The notes under the pieces were generated by a model that saw nothing but the letters and a program-made list of their open reading frames with translations, was not told the DNA's origin and made no database searches. The position numbers and the translations under genes are program-made. DNA of 64,000 nucleotides from Paraflavitalea sp. CAU 1676 (lineage in GTDB: Bacteria; Bacteroidota; Bacteroidia; Chitinophagales; Chitinophagaceae): assembly GCF_029223285.1 (NCBI RefSeq), contig NZ_JARHUJ010000002.1, forward strand, positions 434,001 to 498,000. Reading direction: 5' to 3'. Of this stretch, positions 50,639 to 60,307 are shown piece after piece. Each line of letters starts with the position of its first letter. The stretch's first letter is position 1.

Positions 50639-53038
50639 TTATTCCGATCTCAAACTCTTTACCGGGTTCGCAACCGCCGCTTTAATAGCGTTGAAGCTTA
50701 CCGTGATCAATGCAATAAGGATCACCAGCAACGCGCCCAGTGCCAACATCCACCAGCTCATATGAATGCGGTATGGATAATTCTCCAGCCATTTATTCGC
50801 AGCGAACCAGGCCAGCGGCAGGGAAAATACCAGCGCCAGCGATACCAGCTTCATGAAATCTTTGGAGAGGATCGCTACTACATTACTTACAGAAGCGCCC
50901 AGTACTTTGCGCACACCAATCTCCTTCACGCGTTTCTCGGCCGATAGTACCGACAATCCGAACAAGCCAATACAGGATACGAAAATGGTGAGCACAGCAC
51001 CAAAGAGAATAATGTTCTTCCAGCGTGCTTCCCATTCGTAATACTTGAGGTTCTCATCATCCTTGAATACATAAGCATAAGGGTTGAGCGGGTAGAGGCT
51101 TCTCGATACCTTTTCAATATGCCGCAACGCAGCGGTGGCGGTGCCAGGTTTTATCTTGATATAGGCGCGTCCATAGGAGTGCGAAGGTTTCATCGTGAAC
51201 AACTGCGGTTTGATCTCCATCGACAGCGATTCGAAATGATAATTCTTGACCACGCCCACCACGGTGTATTTCTCATTGTTGTTGTACCAGAAATTCACTT
51301 CTTGTCCGATCGGCGATTTCCAGCCGGCACGCTTTACAAATTCTTCATTGACTACCACCGCTTTTGTCGAGTCCGAAACATGAGCGCCCGAGAAATTCCT
51401 GCCCTGTATCACCGGTATCTTTAGCGAAGGAATATACGTGTCATCGATCGTTTCATAGGCAAAACTGGTCTCTTTGTCTCCATTTACTTTGGCAACCGTA
51501 AACCAGCCACCGCCGTTTTTGAACGATACCTGCGTAATGGCATTGTTCTTCAACAACTCGTTGCGGTACACCTGTGCTTGTGCGCCATGGATATTGGGCA
51601 GGCCCACCCATACCAAGTTACTGTCGTCATAGCCCAACGGCTCCCTGGTAAGGTAATTGAACTGTGTATAGATCACGATAGTGCCCACGATCAGAAAAGA
51701 AGCCAGGCCGAACTGCAATACAACCAGGCTCTTCTGCAAATAGTTCTTACCCGCCAGCGTAAACCGGCTGTATAGGGTTTTGACGGGATTGTAGGCCGAC
51801 AACACCAGCGAAGGATAGAAACCGGCGAGCAGCGTCGTCACCAAAAACAAACCGATAAAGCCAGCCACCAGCTTGAAGTCGAGCAGATACGAAAGCGACA
51901 GCGCCTTGTTGGCCATCTTATTGAACATAGGCAAAGACAGTTGCACCAGCGCAATGGCCAACAGAAAAGCTAGCAGGCTCAGGAAAAACGATTCTCCCAG
52001 GAACTGGAAAATAAGCTGCCGCCGCTCGCCGCCGATCACCTTCCGGATGCCAATTTCTTTTGCCCGCTTGATCGAGCGGGCCACCGTCAGGTTCACAAAA
52101 TTGATGCAGGCGATCAGCAGAATGAACAACGCGATGCCGGATAGTATATAAGAGTAGGTAGGATTGCTGGCGTCGGTGAGCCCGTTCTCTGCCTTATAGT
52201 CTTTGCTGAGGTGAATATCGGTGAGCGGCTGCAGATTGTAAAAGGTCGCCGAGTTGTCCCCGTAATCTTTGGCGGCCTGTAGGATCGCGTCTTTTGCGTC
52301 GGCCTCGTACACCCGCTTCATCTTTGCTTCCACGGCTTTCGTATCAGCGCCGGGCTGCATCACCACAAACGTGTTCAGGAAGAAGTTCAGCCAGTTCATG
52401 CCCTGCGCTTCCTCTTTGGCCGATACCACGAGCGGCAGCAGCACCTTGAACTTGAGAGAGGAGTTTTGCGGGCATTCCTTTGCCACCCCCGTTACGGTAT
52501 AGGGAATCAGTTTGTCTTCCTCGTCTCTGATCATGATGGTTTTGCCCATCGCCTCAGTGGTGCCAAACTGCCGCTCGGCAATCTCCTCCGTGATCACCAC
52601 CGATTGAGGATCCCGTAATGCTGTACGGGGATTGCCGCTCAAAAGCGGGAAGGAAAATACCGAGAAGAAATTGGAGTCGACCAGGTGTACCCCTTGCGAT
52701 TTCATATCCTGACCGGTTTGCACGTCGCGCTCGTTGGCTTGTACCCGCACAAAAGCCCGGATCTCAGGAATATTGGCTTTGAAACGCGGACCGGGAAAAT
52801 AACCGGTATAACCACCCATGCCGTCAACAGAACCATCGGGTTTTATCCGTTTCATGCCGATCCGGTAGATATTATCTTTCTGAACATGGAAACGATCGAA
52901 ACTCAGTTCGTCCTTCACATACAAAATGATCAGCATGCCGCAGGCCAGGCCAATACTCAAACCAAGAATATTGATGATCGAATAGGCCTTGTTGCGCCGG
53001 AAATTGCGGAAAGCAGTTTTAAAGTAGTTCCTGAACAT
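50639..53038 (-). CDS. ABC-transporter permease, MacB/FtsX type
   Basis: 799 residues. N-terminal transmembrane helix (SIINILGLSIGLACGMLIILYV), a large periplasmic MacB_PCD domain, an FtsX block of three helices in the middle (ILSGIALFILLIACINFVNL with the conserved R-A-K-E-I-G-I-R-K-V), a second periplasmic domain, and a final FtsX block (EKRVKEIGVRKVLGASVSNVVAILSKDF). This double layout is typical of the large stand-alone permeases of Bacteroidota. The partner ATPase is not in the window. Possible roles are export of peptides or lipids or mechanotransmission. Confidence 0.93.
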   Translation of the reverse strand: MFRNYFKTAFRNFRRNKAYSIINILGLSIGLACGMLIILYVKDELSFDRFHVQKDNIYRIGMKRIKPDGSVDGMGGYTGYFPGPRFKANIPEIRAFVRVQANERDVQTGQDMKSQGVHLVDSNFFSVFSFPLLSGNPRTALRDPQSVVITEEIAERQFGTTEAMGKTIMIRDEEDKLIPYTVTGVAKECPQNSSLKFKVLLPLVVSAKEEAQGMNWLNFFLNTFVVMQPGADTKAVEAKMKRVYEADAKDAILQAAKDYGDNSATFYNLQPLTDIHLSKDYKAENGLTDASNPTYSYILSGIALFILLIACINFVNLTVARSIKRAKEIGIRKVIGGERRQLIFQFLGESFFLSLLAFLLAIALVQLSLPMFNKMANKALSLSYLLDFKLVAGFIGLFLVTTLLAGFYPSLVLSAYNPVKTLYSRFTLAGKNYLQKSLVVLQFGLASFLIVGTIVIYTQFNYLTREPLGYDDSNLVWVGLPNIHGAQAQVYRNELLKNNAITQVSFKNGGGWFTVAKVNGDKETSFAYETIDDTYIPSLKIPVIQGRNFSGAHVSDSTKAVVVNEEFVKRAGWKSPIGQEVNFWYNNNEKYTVVGVVKNYHFESLSMEIKPQLFTMKPSHSYGRAYIKIKPGTATAALRHIEKVSRSLYPLNPYAYVFKDDENLKYYEWEARWKNIILFGAVLTIFVSCIGLFGLSVLSAEKRVKEIGVRKVLGASVSNVVAILSKDFMKLVSLALVFSLPLAWFAANKWLENYPYRIHMSWWMLALGALLVILIALITVSFNAIKAAVANPVKSLRSE

Positions 53039-53277
53039 GTAATGAAGTTATGGTTGTCTTAATAACACAAAAATTGTGGCACATTTTAGGGGTATGGTTT
53101 TCAGTAGGTTGCAAACAACCAACTTTTTCCACTGTTCGGTTTCGATACACCGTGTGTACGCGTCCAAACATATAATTCGATAATTTAGCCCTTCGTCGCT
53201 GGTGGTGAGTCTATTAGAGAGTCCAACCCGCTGTCCGAACAAGTAATTTACTGACCCAAATCAATGACTGTCCCTGC

Positions 53278-55791
53278 ATGAAGAAAAGAACCCTGGCATT
53301 GGCTATTTGTTGCATCGCCCTGGCCGAATTCTCAACGGCCCAGGAAGTTTTTTTTAAGAATGGATTGATCGCCAACCTGCCCAGCCGCTATGGCCGCGAA
53401 GCCGTGTACAGCGATGAGCTGGCTTACCGCCTCTATACCGGAACCCTGAAAACACCCGTGGCCGGCGACACCATCGGCACCACTGAAAGAAACCAACCCA
53501 TCGTATGGATGCCCATCGAAGCCGATAGCACCAACCGCCTGCGCGTACGCGGCGGCAATTTCCGGGGCGGGGCACCAGCCGGTCCCGGCGTAACACCAGG
53601 CGCCATCCGGGGCGGACTCGGCGCTGGCGGCAGCTATATCTACCTCACGTACACCTCACCCAAAGCACAAACCGCCCTGCTCAACATCAAAGGCAATAGC
53701 GGCGTATTTGTGAATGGCGCCCAGCATACCGGCGACCCCTATAGCATGGGGTACCTGAATATACCCGTGCAACTGAAAAAGGGACTTAACGAGTTCTATG
53801 TACGCGGCGCAAGCGCGGTAGCAAGCCTCCTCTTTCCCGCTAAACCCGTATTGGTCAACACCGACGACCCTACCTTGCCCTTCGTGGTGCCCGGCCAGCA
53901 GGCCGGCGTACAGCAGGGAGCCGTAGTGGTGATCAATACCACCAACAAGCCCCTCAAAGGATTCCTGATCATCAGCAACCTGGAAGGCAAAGAGGTATCG
54001 ATCGGCGTGCCCGAGATACCCGCATTGGCCTCCCGCAAAGTGCCCTTCAGCTTCGATGGCAGCAACATCACCACAAAAGGCAAATACCCTTGTAAAATTA
54101 TCCTCACCAACAAAGGCGTAATAAAGGATGTAAATACCGTCAACATAGAAGCCGTGAACCCCGGTGAGCAATACAACAGCACCTTCACGAGCGCCATCGA
54201 TGGCAGCCTGCAGTATTATTCCGTAACACCGCAGTCCGCCACCCCCAACGCCAACAGCGCACTCTTCCTCAGTGTGCATGGCGCCGGCGTAGAAGCCATC
54301 AACCAGGCACGTGCCTACAAACCGAAAGACTGGGGCACACTGGTAGCAGCCACCAACCGCCGGCCAAGGGGTTTCAATTGGGAAGACTGGGGCCGCCTGG
54401 ATGCCCTCGAAGTGCTGGGCATCGCCAAACAACGGTATCAACCCAATCCACAAAATATCTACCTCACCGGCCACTCCATGGGCGGTCATGGTACCTGGTT
54501 CCTCGGCGTAACCTATCCCGACCAGTGGGCAGCCATAGCCCCCTGCGCCGGTTACCCCACCATGAAAGGATATGGCTCGGCAGATGGCCTTATACCAGAC
54601 AGCAGCGGCAATCCGCTCGAGCAACTGCTCCTGCGCTCCGGCAACCAAAGCGATGTGCCCAAGCTCGCCACCAACTACAAAGCACACGGAGTGTATGTGT
54701 TTCATGGCGATGACGACCGCACCGTACCCGTTACCTATGCCCGCCAGATGCGCAAGCAGCTGGGCGAGTTTCATCCCGACCTCAGCTACTATGAATATCC
54801 CGGCGGCAGCCATTGGTTTGGCGACCATAGCGTAGACTGGAAGCCATTGTTCGATTTCTTTCAATGGCACCACCGCCTGCCCGATAGTAGCGTCAATACC
54901 ATTGATTTCAGTACTGCGAGCCCCGGCATATCAGCCACTTTCCGTTGGGCTACCATCCTGCAGCAAAGCAATGCACTCGCTTACAGCCGCATCCAGTTGC
55001 GCAGGGATAAGGCAGCCGGTACCATCACCGGCACTGTAGAGAATACACGTTTGCTGAAACTGCACCTGAAAGATTTTGCCACAGGCAAAGCCGTAAAGAT
55101 CACCCTCGATGGCGCCGCCGCTGTGAGCTATACAGTACAGGGTGCACAGGACAGCATCGTGTTACAAAAGGAAGGCAATAGCTGGACCCTGGCAGCACAG
55201 CCTGGCTTGCAGCAAAAAGGACCGCACCGCTATGGCACCCTGAAGGATGCATTCAACAATCGCATGATACTGGTATATGGCACGGCCGGCAATGCAGCCG
55301 AAAATGCCTGGAGCCTGGAGAAAGCCCTTTTCGATGCGGAAACCTGGTACTACCGCGGTAATGGCGCTGTAGATATCATTGCCGATAAAGACTATTCCCC
55401 CGGGAAATACAAAGACCGTGGGGTGATCCTCTATGGCAATAAGTCGACCAACAGTGCCTGGAAAGTATTACTGGAAGATTGTCCCGTGCAGGTAGACCGC
55501 AACCTGGTGACCGCAGGTGCCAAACGTTTGCCCGGCGACGACCATGCAGCCTATATTGTATGGCCCATTAAGAACTCCAACATCGCATCCGTAGCGGTAA
55601 TTGGTGGCACTGGACTTAAAGGCATGCAAGCCGCATCGGCCAATCAGTATTTCGCCGGCGCCAGCGGATTCCCCGACTTCATGGTCTTTAACCTCGAAAT
55701 GCTGCACAGCGGCGCCGGTTCGCTCGAAATAGCCGGATTCTATGATCACAACTGGCAGATCGATACTGTCAATACTGCTTACAAACCATAA
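53278..55791 (+). CDS. Exported alpha/beta-hydrolase (prolyl-oligopeptidase/esterase type)
   Basis: 837 residues with a signal peptide (about 1-22). The N-terminal part (about 60-300) is beta-rich and holds a Gly-rich segment and a galactose-binding-like sandwich. The hydrolase domain (about 320-540) shows the nucleophile elbow GHSMGGHGTW (Ser400), VFHGDDDRTVPV (Asp) and GGSHWFGDHS (His). It resembles esterases of polysaccharide loci (acetyl- or feruloyl-esterase-like). A C-terminal beta domain follows. First gene of an operon with a GH29 and a GH2 gene. Confidence 0.85.
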   Translation: MKKRTLALAICCIALAEFSTAQEVFFKNGLIANLPSRYGREAVYSDELAYRLYTGTLKTPVAGDTIGTTERNQPIVWMPIEADSTNRLRVRGGNFRGGAPAGPGVTPGAIRGGLGAGGSYIYLTYTSPKAQTALLNIKGNSGVFVNGAQHTGDPYSMGYLNIPVQLKKGLNEFYVRGASAVASLLFPAKPVLVNTDDPTLPFVVPGQQAGVQQGAVVVINTTNKPLKGFLIISNLEGKEVSIGVPEIPALASRKVPFSFDGSNITTKGKYPCKIILTNKGVIKDVNTVNIEAVNPGEQYNSTFTSAIDGSLQYYSVTPQSATPNANSALFLSVHGAGVEAINQARAYKPKDWGTLVAATNRRPRGFNWEDWGRLDALEVLGIAKQRYQPNPQNIYLTGHSMGGHGTWFLGVTYPDQWAAIAPCAGYPTMKGYGSADGLIPDSSGNPLEQLLLRSGNQSDVPKLATNYKAHGVYVFHGDDDRTVPVTYARQMRKQLGEFHPDLSYYEYPGGSHWFGDHSVDWKPLFDFFQWHHRLPDSSVNTIDFSTASPGISATFRWATILQQSNALAYSRIQLRRDKAAGTITGTVENTRLLKLHLKDFATGKAVKITLDGAAAVSYTVQGAQDSIVLQKEGNSWTLAAQPGLQQKGPHRYGTLKDAFNNRMILVYGTAGNAAENAWSLEKALFDAETWYYRGNGAVDIIADKDYSPGKYKDRGVILYGNKSTNSAWKVLLEDCPVQVDRNLVTAGAKRLPGDDHAAYIVWPIKNSNIASVAVIGGTGLKGMQAASANQYFAGASGFPDFMVFNLEMLHSGAGSLEIAGFYDHNWQIDTVNTAYKP

Positions 55792-55809
55792 CCTGATCAA
55801 TTGCACGAA

Positions 55810-57249
55810 ATGCGAATCAACTATTACCTGTTCCTGCTGCTGTTACTTGGTAACAGCGCAGTATTTGGCCAGAATACCATCCATCCGGTTTCCATAGCCT
55901 ACGAAGCACCCACCGATCCACAAGTGAAGGCCAAGCTCGATAAATGGCAGGACCAGAAGTTCGGGATGATCATACACTGGGGTCTGTATGCCGTGCCCGG
56001 CATGATCGAGTCCTGGGCCCTCTGTTCCGAAGACTGGATCGACCGCGACAGCAATACCGCCTACGACGATTTCAAGAAATGGTACTGGGGACTCAGCAAA
56101 ACATTCAACCCAACAAAGTTCGATCCCGCTTCCTGGGCCGCTGCCGGAAAACAGGCAGGCATGCGCTACCTGGTGTTTACCACCAAACACCACGACGGGT
56201 TCAATATGTTCGATACCAAACAAACCGATTTCAGTATAGCGAAAGGACCTTTTGCGAATAACCCCAAAGCCGACGTGGCCAAATATGTATTCGAGTCGTT
56301 CCGCAACGAAGGTTTTATGATCGGGGCCTATTTCTCCAAGCCCGATTGGCATACGGAGTACTACTGGTGGCCTAAATACGCAACCGCCAACCGCAATAAC
56401 AACTATGATATCCGTCGCTTTCCCTGGCGCTGGAACAAATACAAGGAATTTACCTACAACCAGATCCAGGAGTTGATGAGCAATTATGGAGCGGTAGATA
56501 TACTGTGGCTCGATGGAGGCTGGGTGCGCCCCCGCGAATCCGTAACCGCAGAAGTGCTGTCCTGGGGAGCGCCAATCCCCGATTGGAGCCAGGACATCGA
56601 TATGCCGAAGATCGCAGCTATGGCCCGCAGCAAGCAGCCGGGCATCCTCATGGTCGACCGTACCGTGCATGGACCGTATGAAAATTACCAGACGCCCGAA
56701 CAACGCATTCCCGACAAACAACTCGACCATCCCTGGGAAAGCTGTATGACCCTGGCCAATAACTGGGGTTGGGTGCCCAACGATCAGTTCAAGTCGCCTA
56801 CCAAGGTGATCCATTCCCTGATAGAGATCGTGGCAAAAGGCGGAAGCCTCTTACTGGGTGTAGGCCCCAAGGCCGATGGCACCTTGCCACAAGAAGCCAT
56901 CGACCGGCTCGCGGCCATTGGTGAGTGGACAAAAGTAAATGGAGCAGCCATCTATGGCACACGCACCGTACCCGACTACCAGCAAGGCAATATTTACTTT
57001 ACCCGTAGCAAGGACAATACTAACCTGTATGCACTGGTGTGTGTGAAGGAAGGAGAAGCCATACCGGCATCGGTAGAATGGAAAGGCAACCTGCCGAAGA
57101 AAGGCAGCAAAGTAACATTATTGCAAACCGGCCAGTCTGTTAAATGGAAGATCACCGATGGGGTAGTAAAGGTTGAACTCCCCGCAGCCTTGTTGAAGAA
57201 AGAAGTGCAAACACCCGCACTGGCTTTTGCATTTAATCCTGCACAATAA
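55810..57249 (+). CDS. GH29 alpha-L-fucosidase
   Basis: 479 residues from ATG 55810; an in-frame TTG 9 bp upstream is less likely. Signal peptide about 1-20. The GH29 barrel shows KFGMIIHWGLYAVPG, TTKHHDGF and the nucleophile Asp235 in DILWLDGGW. A C-terminal beta-sandwich follows. GH29 enzymes remove alpha-L-fucose from glycans with retention. Starts 18 bp after the esterase stop; next gene 2 bp downstream. Confidence 0.94.
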   Translation: MRINYYLFLLLLLGNSAVFGQNTIHPVSIAYEAPTDPQVKAKLDKWQDQKFGMIIHWGLYAVPGMIESWALCSEDWIDRDSNTAYDDFKKWYWGLSKTFNPTKFDPASWAAAGKQAGMRYLVFTTKHHDGFNMFDTKQTDFSIAKGPFANNPKADVAKYVFESFRNEGFMIGAYFSKPDWHTEYYWWPKYATANRNNNYDIRRFPWRWNKYKEFTYNQIQELMSNYGAVDILWLDGGWVRPRESVTAEVLSWGAPIPDWSQDIDMPKIAAMARSKQPGILMVDRTVHGPYENYQTPEQRIPDKQLDHPWESCMTLANNWGWVPNDQFKSPTKVIHSLIEIVAKGGSLLLGVGPKADGTLPQEAIDRLAAIGEWTKVNGAAIYGTRTVPDYQQGNIYFTRSKDNTNLYALVCVKEGEAIPASVEWKGNLPKKGSKVTLLQTGQSVKWKITDGVVKVELPAALLKKEVQTPALAFAFNPAQ

Positions 57250-57251
57250 CC

Positions 57252-59903
57252 ATGAAGAAGTTACTGATAGGTATATTGATCGGAGTGCCTTATTGGCTGA
57301 TGGCACAGTATCGTACTGAACTGAACAAGGGTTGGCAGTACGCGCGTGCCGACAAGGTGAAGGAAGGGGGAGCTGCCCTCTCTCAACCAATCCACGCGTT
57401 GGCTGGCTTCCGGCCTGCACAGGTGCCCGGTACCGTGCTCACCAATATGCTGCGCGACAAAGAAGTGCCCGATCCCTTTTATGGCATGAACAACGAACGC
57501 ATCCCGGATATCTACCATACGGGTCCTGCTCATTATACCTATTGGTTCGTCAACGATTTTAAAGAGAAAGCGGTGCAGGGCAAAGATGTCTTCCTGCACC
57601 TGCGGGGCGTAAACTATGCCTGTGATGTATTCGTCAACAATAAGAAGTTGAACGACGCTACACACAAAGGCATGTACCTGCGGCAAACCTATAATATCAG
57701 CAGCCTGCTCAATGCCAATGGCAATAACCGGCTCGCCATCATCGTATATCCGCCCGATCCGCCCGGCAATCCCAATGGCGGACAGGGAGGTGATGGCAGG
57801 ATCGCCAAAAGTGTATCGCACCAATATGTGGCAGGGTGGGATTGGATACAACCCATCCGCGACCGCAATACCGGCATCTGGGACAAAGTGTACATCGAAA
57901 GAACGGGGATAGTAGATGTGCGCAATCCGCATGTGATAACGCTGGTGCCCGGCGTGCGCAAGCCCAACGGCCCACAGCAACCGGCCACCCTCAAAGTGTC
58001 TGCCGAATTGTTGAACAATGCCGGCCGCGAGGTAAAGGGCAGTCTGCAATACACCATTGCAGGCAAAAAGGTCTCAAAACCCGTGTCGCTGTCTCCACAT
58101 GAATTGAAAGAGATCCAATTGCCCGACCTGAAGATGGAGAACCCCAAACTTTGGTGGCCCGCCGGTTATGGTAAACAGGACCTCTACAAACTCGACCTGC
58201 AGTTCATAGAGCAAGGTAAGGTCACTGATAAAGAAGTCGTGAATGTAGGCGTGCGCGAAATACAACGGGTTTGGAATGCTACCACCCTCAGCAGTGAGTT
58301 TCGCGTAAACGGACAAAAGATATTCATCAAGGGCGGCAACTGGATCATCTCCGATGCCATGCTGCGCCTCAGCGATGAACGCTACGATGCAGAGATACGC
58401 TATCACCGCGACATGAACCTGAACCTCATCCGTATCTGGGGTGGCGCCCTGCTCGAAAGGCCGGAGTTTTACAAAGCCTGCGATAAATACGGCTTGCTCG
58501 TGTTCCAGGACTTCTGGATGTCGGGCGATTGCAATGGCCGCTGGGTGGATCCCAAGAAAGCGGAAGACCAGGATACCCGGCGCAAATACCCCGATGATCA
58601 TGGCCTCTTCCTGCGTTCAGTAGTCGATGGTATAAAACTCATTCGCAATCATCCCTCGCTCGCCATTTGGTGCGGCGGCAACGAGATCACCCCGCCCGAT
58701 GATATCCTCGCTGCTATGCGCGATTCGTTATTGCCACAGCTCGACGGCACGCGGGTGTTCTTCGACTATTCCAACTCCGATAGCATGTCGATGAAGATAC
58801 TCGGCGGCAATGGCGATGGTCCGTACAATATTCAACCCACCGACACCTTCTGGAAGTTCCGCACCTATCCATTTAATTCTGAAGTAGGTTCCGTGGGCAC
58901 CGGTGACTATGAATCGTTGAAAAGATTCATCCCGGCTGAGAATATGACACCGCCAGTCTATACACCGGCGGCCGGCGATCAGCGTGCCCGCGAGAAAGCC
59001 GATTCTGTATGGGAATACCATAAGTACATTGGCTACAGCAAATACATCAGCCCCTATGGTCCTGTAAGAGATGTACCCGACTTTGCCAACAAAGCGCAAA
59101 TCGTCAACTACGATCAGTACCGCGCCCTCATGGAAGGCTTCAGTGCACACATGTGGAGCTGGTACACCGGCACCATCATCTGGAAAACACAGAACCCCTG
59201 GACAGCCTTGCGCGGACAGATGTATGATTATTACCTCGACCCCAATGCCTGCCTATATGGCTTGCGCGCTGGCGGAGAGCCAGTACACGTAATGTACAAT
59301 CCGGTGGAGGGAAATGTAATGGTCGTCAACAATGGGTTTACCGATCTTAACAATGCGACTGTACGTTTCGAAGCCTGGACCATGAATGGAGAGAAAATAC
59401 CGATAGGCCATAGCCTGGCACAATTGCCGGCCACCTCGGTCATCACCTCGTTAAACATTAAGGCTAAGGTCGATGAACTCCGCGCACAACAGGGCATCTT
59501 TCTGCGCCTTCAGTTGGAGAATGACGCGAAGAAAGGGTTGAGCGAAAACATTTATTGGTTGCCCGATGCCAGCGGTGAGTACAGCGGCCTGCAACGCATT
59601 CAACCTGCCGCCCTGGCCGTAACAGCCCGGCATATAAAAGCCGGTAAGGTAGAAGTGATGCTCTCCAATAAAGCAGGCAACCCGGTGTCCTTCTTCAACA
59701 GGATATCTTTACTGCATCCGGCAACGAAAGAAAGAATATTGCCGGCCTTCTATACCGATAACTATATCACCGTATTGCCAGGTGCAACGAGAACGATCCA
59801 GGTTGAGTATGATGAGCATGCCATCAAACCCATCCTAAGCGTAGAAGGATGGAATTCACCAATAAAAACCGTTATTCCAGCAAGCCCGGTTAACCCCAAA
59901 TGA
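57252..59903 (+). CDS. GH2 glycoside hydrolase, exo-beta-D-glucosaminidase / endo-beta-mannosidase subgroup
   Basis: 883 residues with a signal peptide (about 1-18). Layout: GH2 N-terminal sugar-binding domain (LHLRGVNYACDVFVNNKKL), Ig-like domain, TIM barrel with IRIWGGALLERPEFYKACDKYG, acid/base Glu478 in IWCGGNEITPP and nucleophile Glu544 in FNSEVGS, then C-terminal Ig domains. The two glutamates and their spacing are like CsxA-type exo-beta-D-glucosaminidases; a mannosidase function is the main alternative. Starts 2 bp after the fucosidase gene. Confidence 0.88.
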   Translation: MKKLLIGILIGVPYWLMAQYRTELNKGWQYARADKVKEGGAALSQPIHALAGFRPAQVPGTVLTNMLRDKEVPDPFYGMNNERIPDIYHTGPAHYTYWFVNDFKEKAVQGKDVFLHLRGVNYACDVFVNNKKLNDATHKGMYLRQTYNISSLLNANGNNRLAIIVYPPDPPGNPNGGQGGDGRIAKSVSHQYVAGWDWIQPIRDRNTGIWDKVYIERTGIVDVRNPHVITLVPGVRKPNGPQQPATLKVSAELLNNAGREVKGSLQYTIAGKKVSKPVSLSPHELKEIQLPDLKMENPKLWWPAGYGKQDLYKLDLQFIEQGKVTDKEVVNVGVREIQRVWNATTLSSEFRVNGQKIFIKGGNWIISDAMLRLSDERYDAEIRYHRDMNLNLIRIWGGALLERPEFYKACDKYGLLVFQDFWMSGDCNGRWVDPKKAEDQDTRRKYPDDHGLFLRSVVDGIKLIRNHPSLAIWCGGNEITPPDDILAAMRDSLLPQLDGTRVFFDYSNSDSMSMKILGGNGDGPYNIQPTDTFWKFRTYPFNSEVGSVGTGDYESLKRFIPAENMTPPVYTPAAGDQRAREKADSVWEYHKYIGYSKYISPYGPVRDVPDFANKAQIVNYDQYRALMEGFSAHMWSWYTGTIIWKTQNPWTALRGQMYDYYLDPNACLYGLRAGGEPVHVMYNPVEGNVMVVNNGFTDLNNATVRFEAWTMNGEKIPIGHSLAQLPATSVITSLNIKAKVDELRAQQGIFLRLQLENDAKKGLSENIYWLPDASGEYSGLQRIQPAALAVTARHIKAGKVEVMLSNKAGNPVSFFNRISLLHPATKERILPAFYTDNYITVLPGATRTIQVEYDEHAIKPILSVEGWNSPIKTVIPASPVNPK

Positions 59904-59904
59904 G

Positions 59905-59912
59905 TAGCTTTG
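59905..59912 (+). promoter_or_regulatory. Candidate -7 element (TAGCTTTG) just ahead of the haemoglobin gene
   Basis: Perfect match to TAnnTTTG, ending 7 bp before ATG 59920. The transcript would start only about 4 nt before the ATG, so the gene may be read from an almost leaderless mRNA as well as from the GH operon. Confidence 0.45.
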
Positions 59913-59919
59913 TGGTCCT

Positions 59920-60306
59920 ATGCAAGACATACAGAACCGGGAAGACATAACCTTGCTCGTAAATGAGTTCTATAAAAAAGTGATACCCGATCGCATGATC
60001 GGGCATTTCTTTACCCGGGTGGTCCATTTCTCCTGGGAATCGCACATACCCATCATGATCAACTTTTGGGAGTCGGTATTGTTTGCGGAACCTTCCTACA
60101 AAGGCAATCCGATGATCAAGCACCTCGACCTCGATGCCTTGTATCCCCTCGATCCGCTGCACTTTGATCGGTGGCTCTACCTGTGGCAGGAAACTGTACG
60201 GCAAAACTTTGCCGGCGATAAGGCCAACGAGGCCATCGATCGCGCACAATCCATCGCAAAGATCATGAAAGCAAAGATCGCCGCCCGGCGTGGATCGGAA
60301 GGTTGA
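59920..60306 (+). CDS. Group III truncated haemoglobin
   Basis: 128 residues. The pattern LVNEFYKKVIPDRMIGHFF, SWESHIPIMINFWESVLF, YKGNPMIKHLDL (proximal-histidine segment) and HFDRWLYLWQETV is that of group III (class P) truncated haemoglobins, which bind O2, NO or sulfide in the cytoplasm. It follows the GH2 gene by 16 bp and may also have its own promoter. Its stop is 1 bp from the stop of the convergent cytochrome gene. Confidence 0.93.
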   Translation: MQDIQNREDITLLVNEFYKKVIPDRMIGHFFTRVVHFSWESHIPIMINFWESVLFAEPSYKGNPMIKHLDLDALYPLDPLHFDRWLYLWQETVRQNFAGDKANEAIDRAQSIAKIMKAKIAARRGSEG

Positions 60307-60307
60307 A

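Noticed and set aside
53112-53158. Small inverted repeats upstream of the esterase gene (GGTTG-CAAA-CAACC and TACAC-CGT-GTGTA)
   Set aside because: Arms are only 5 bp and there is no second copy; not enough to call an operator.
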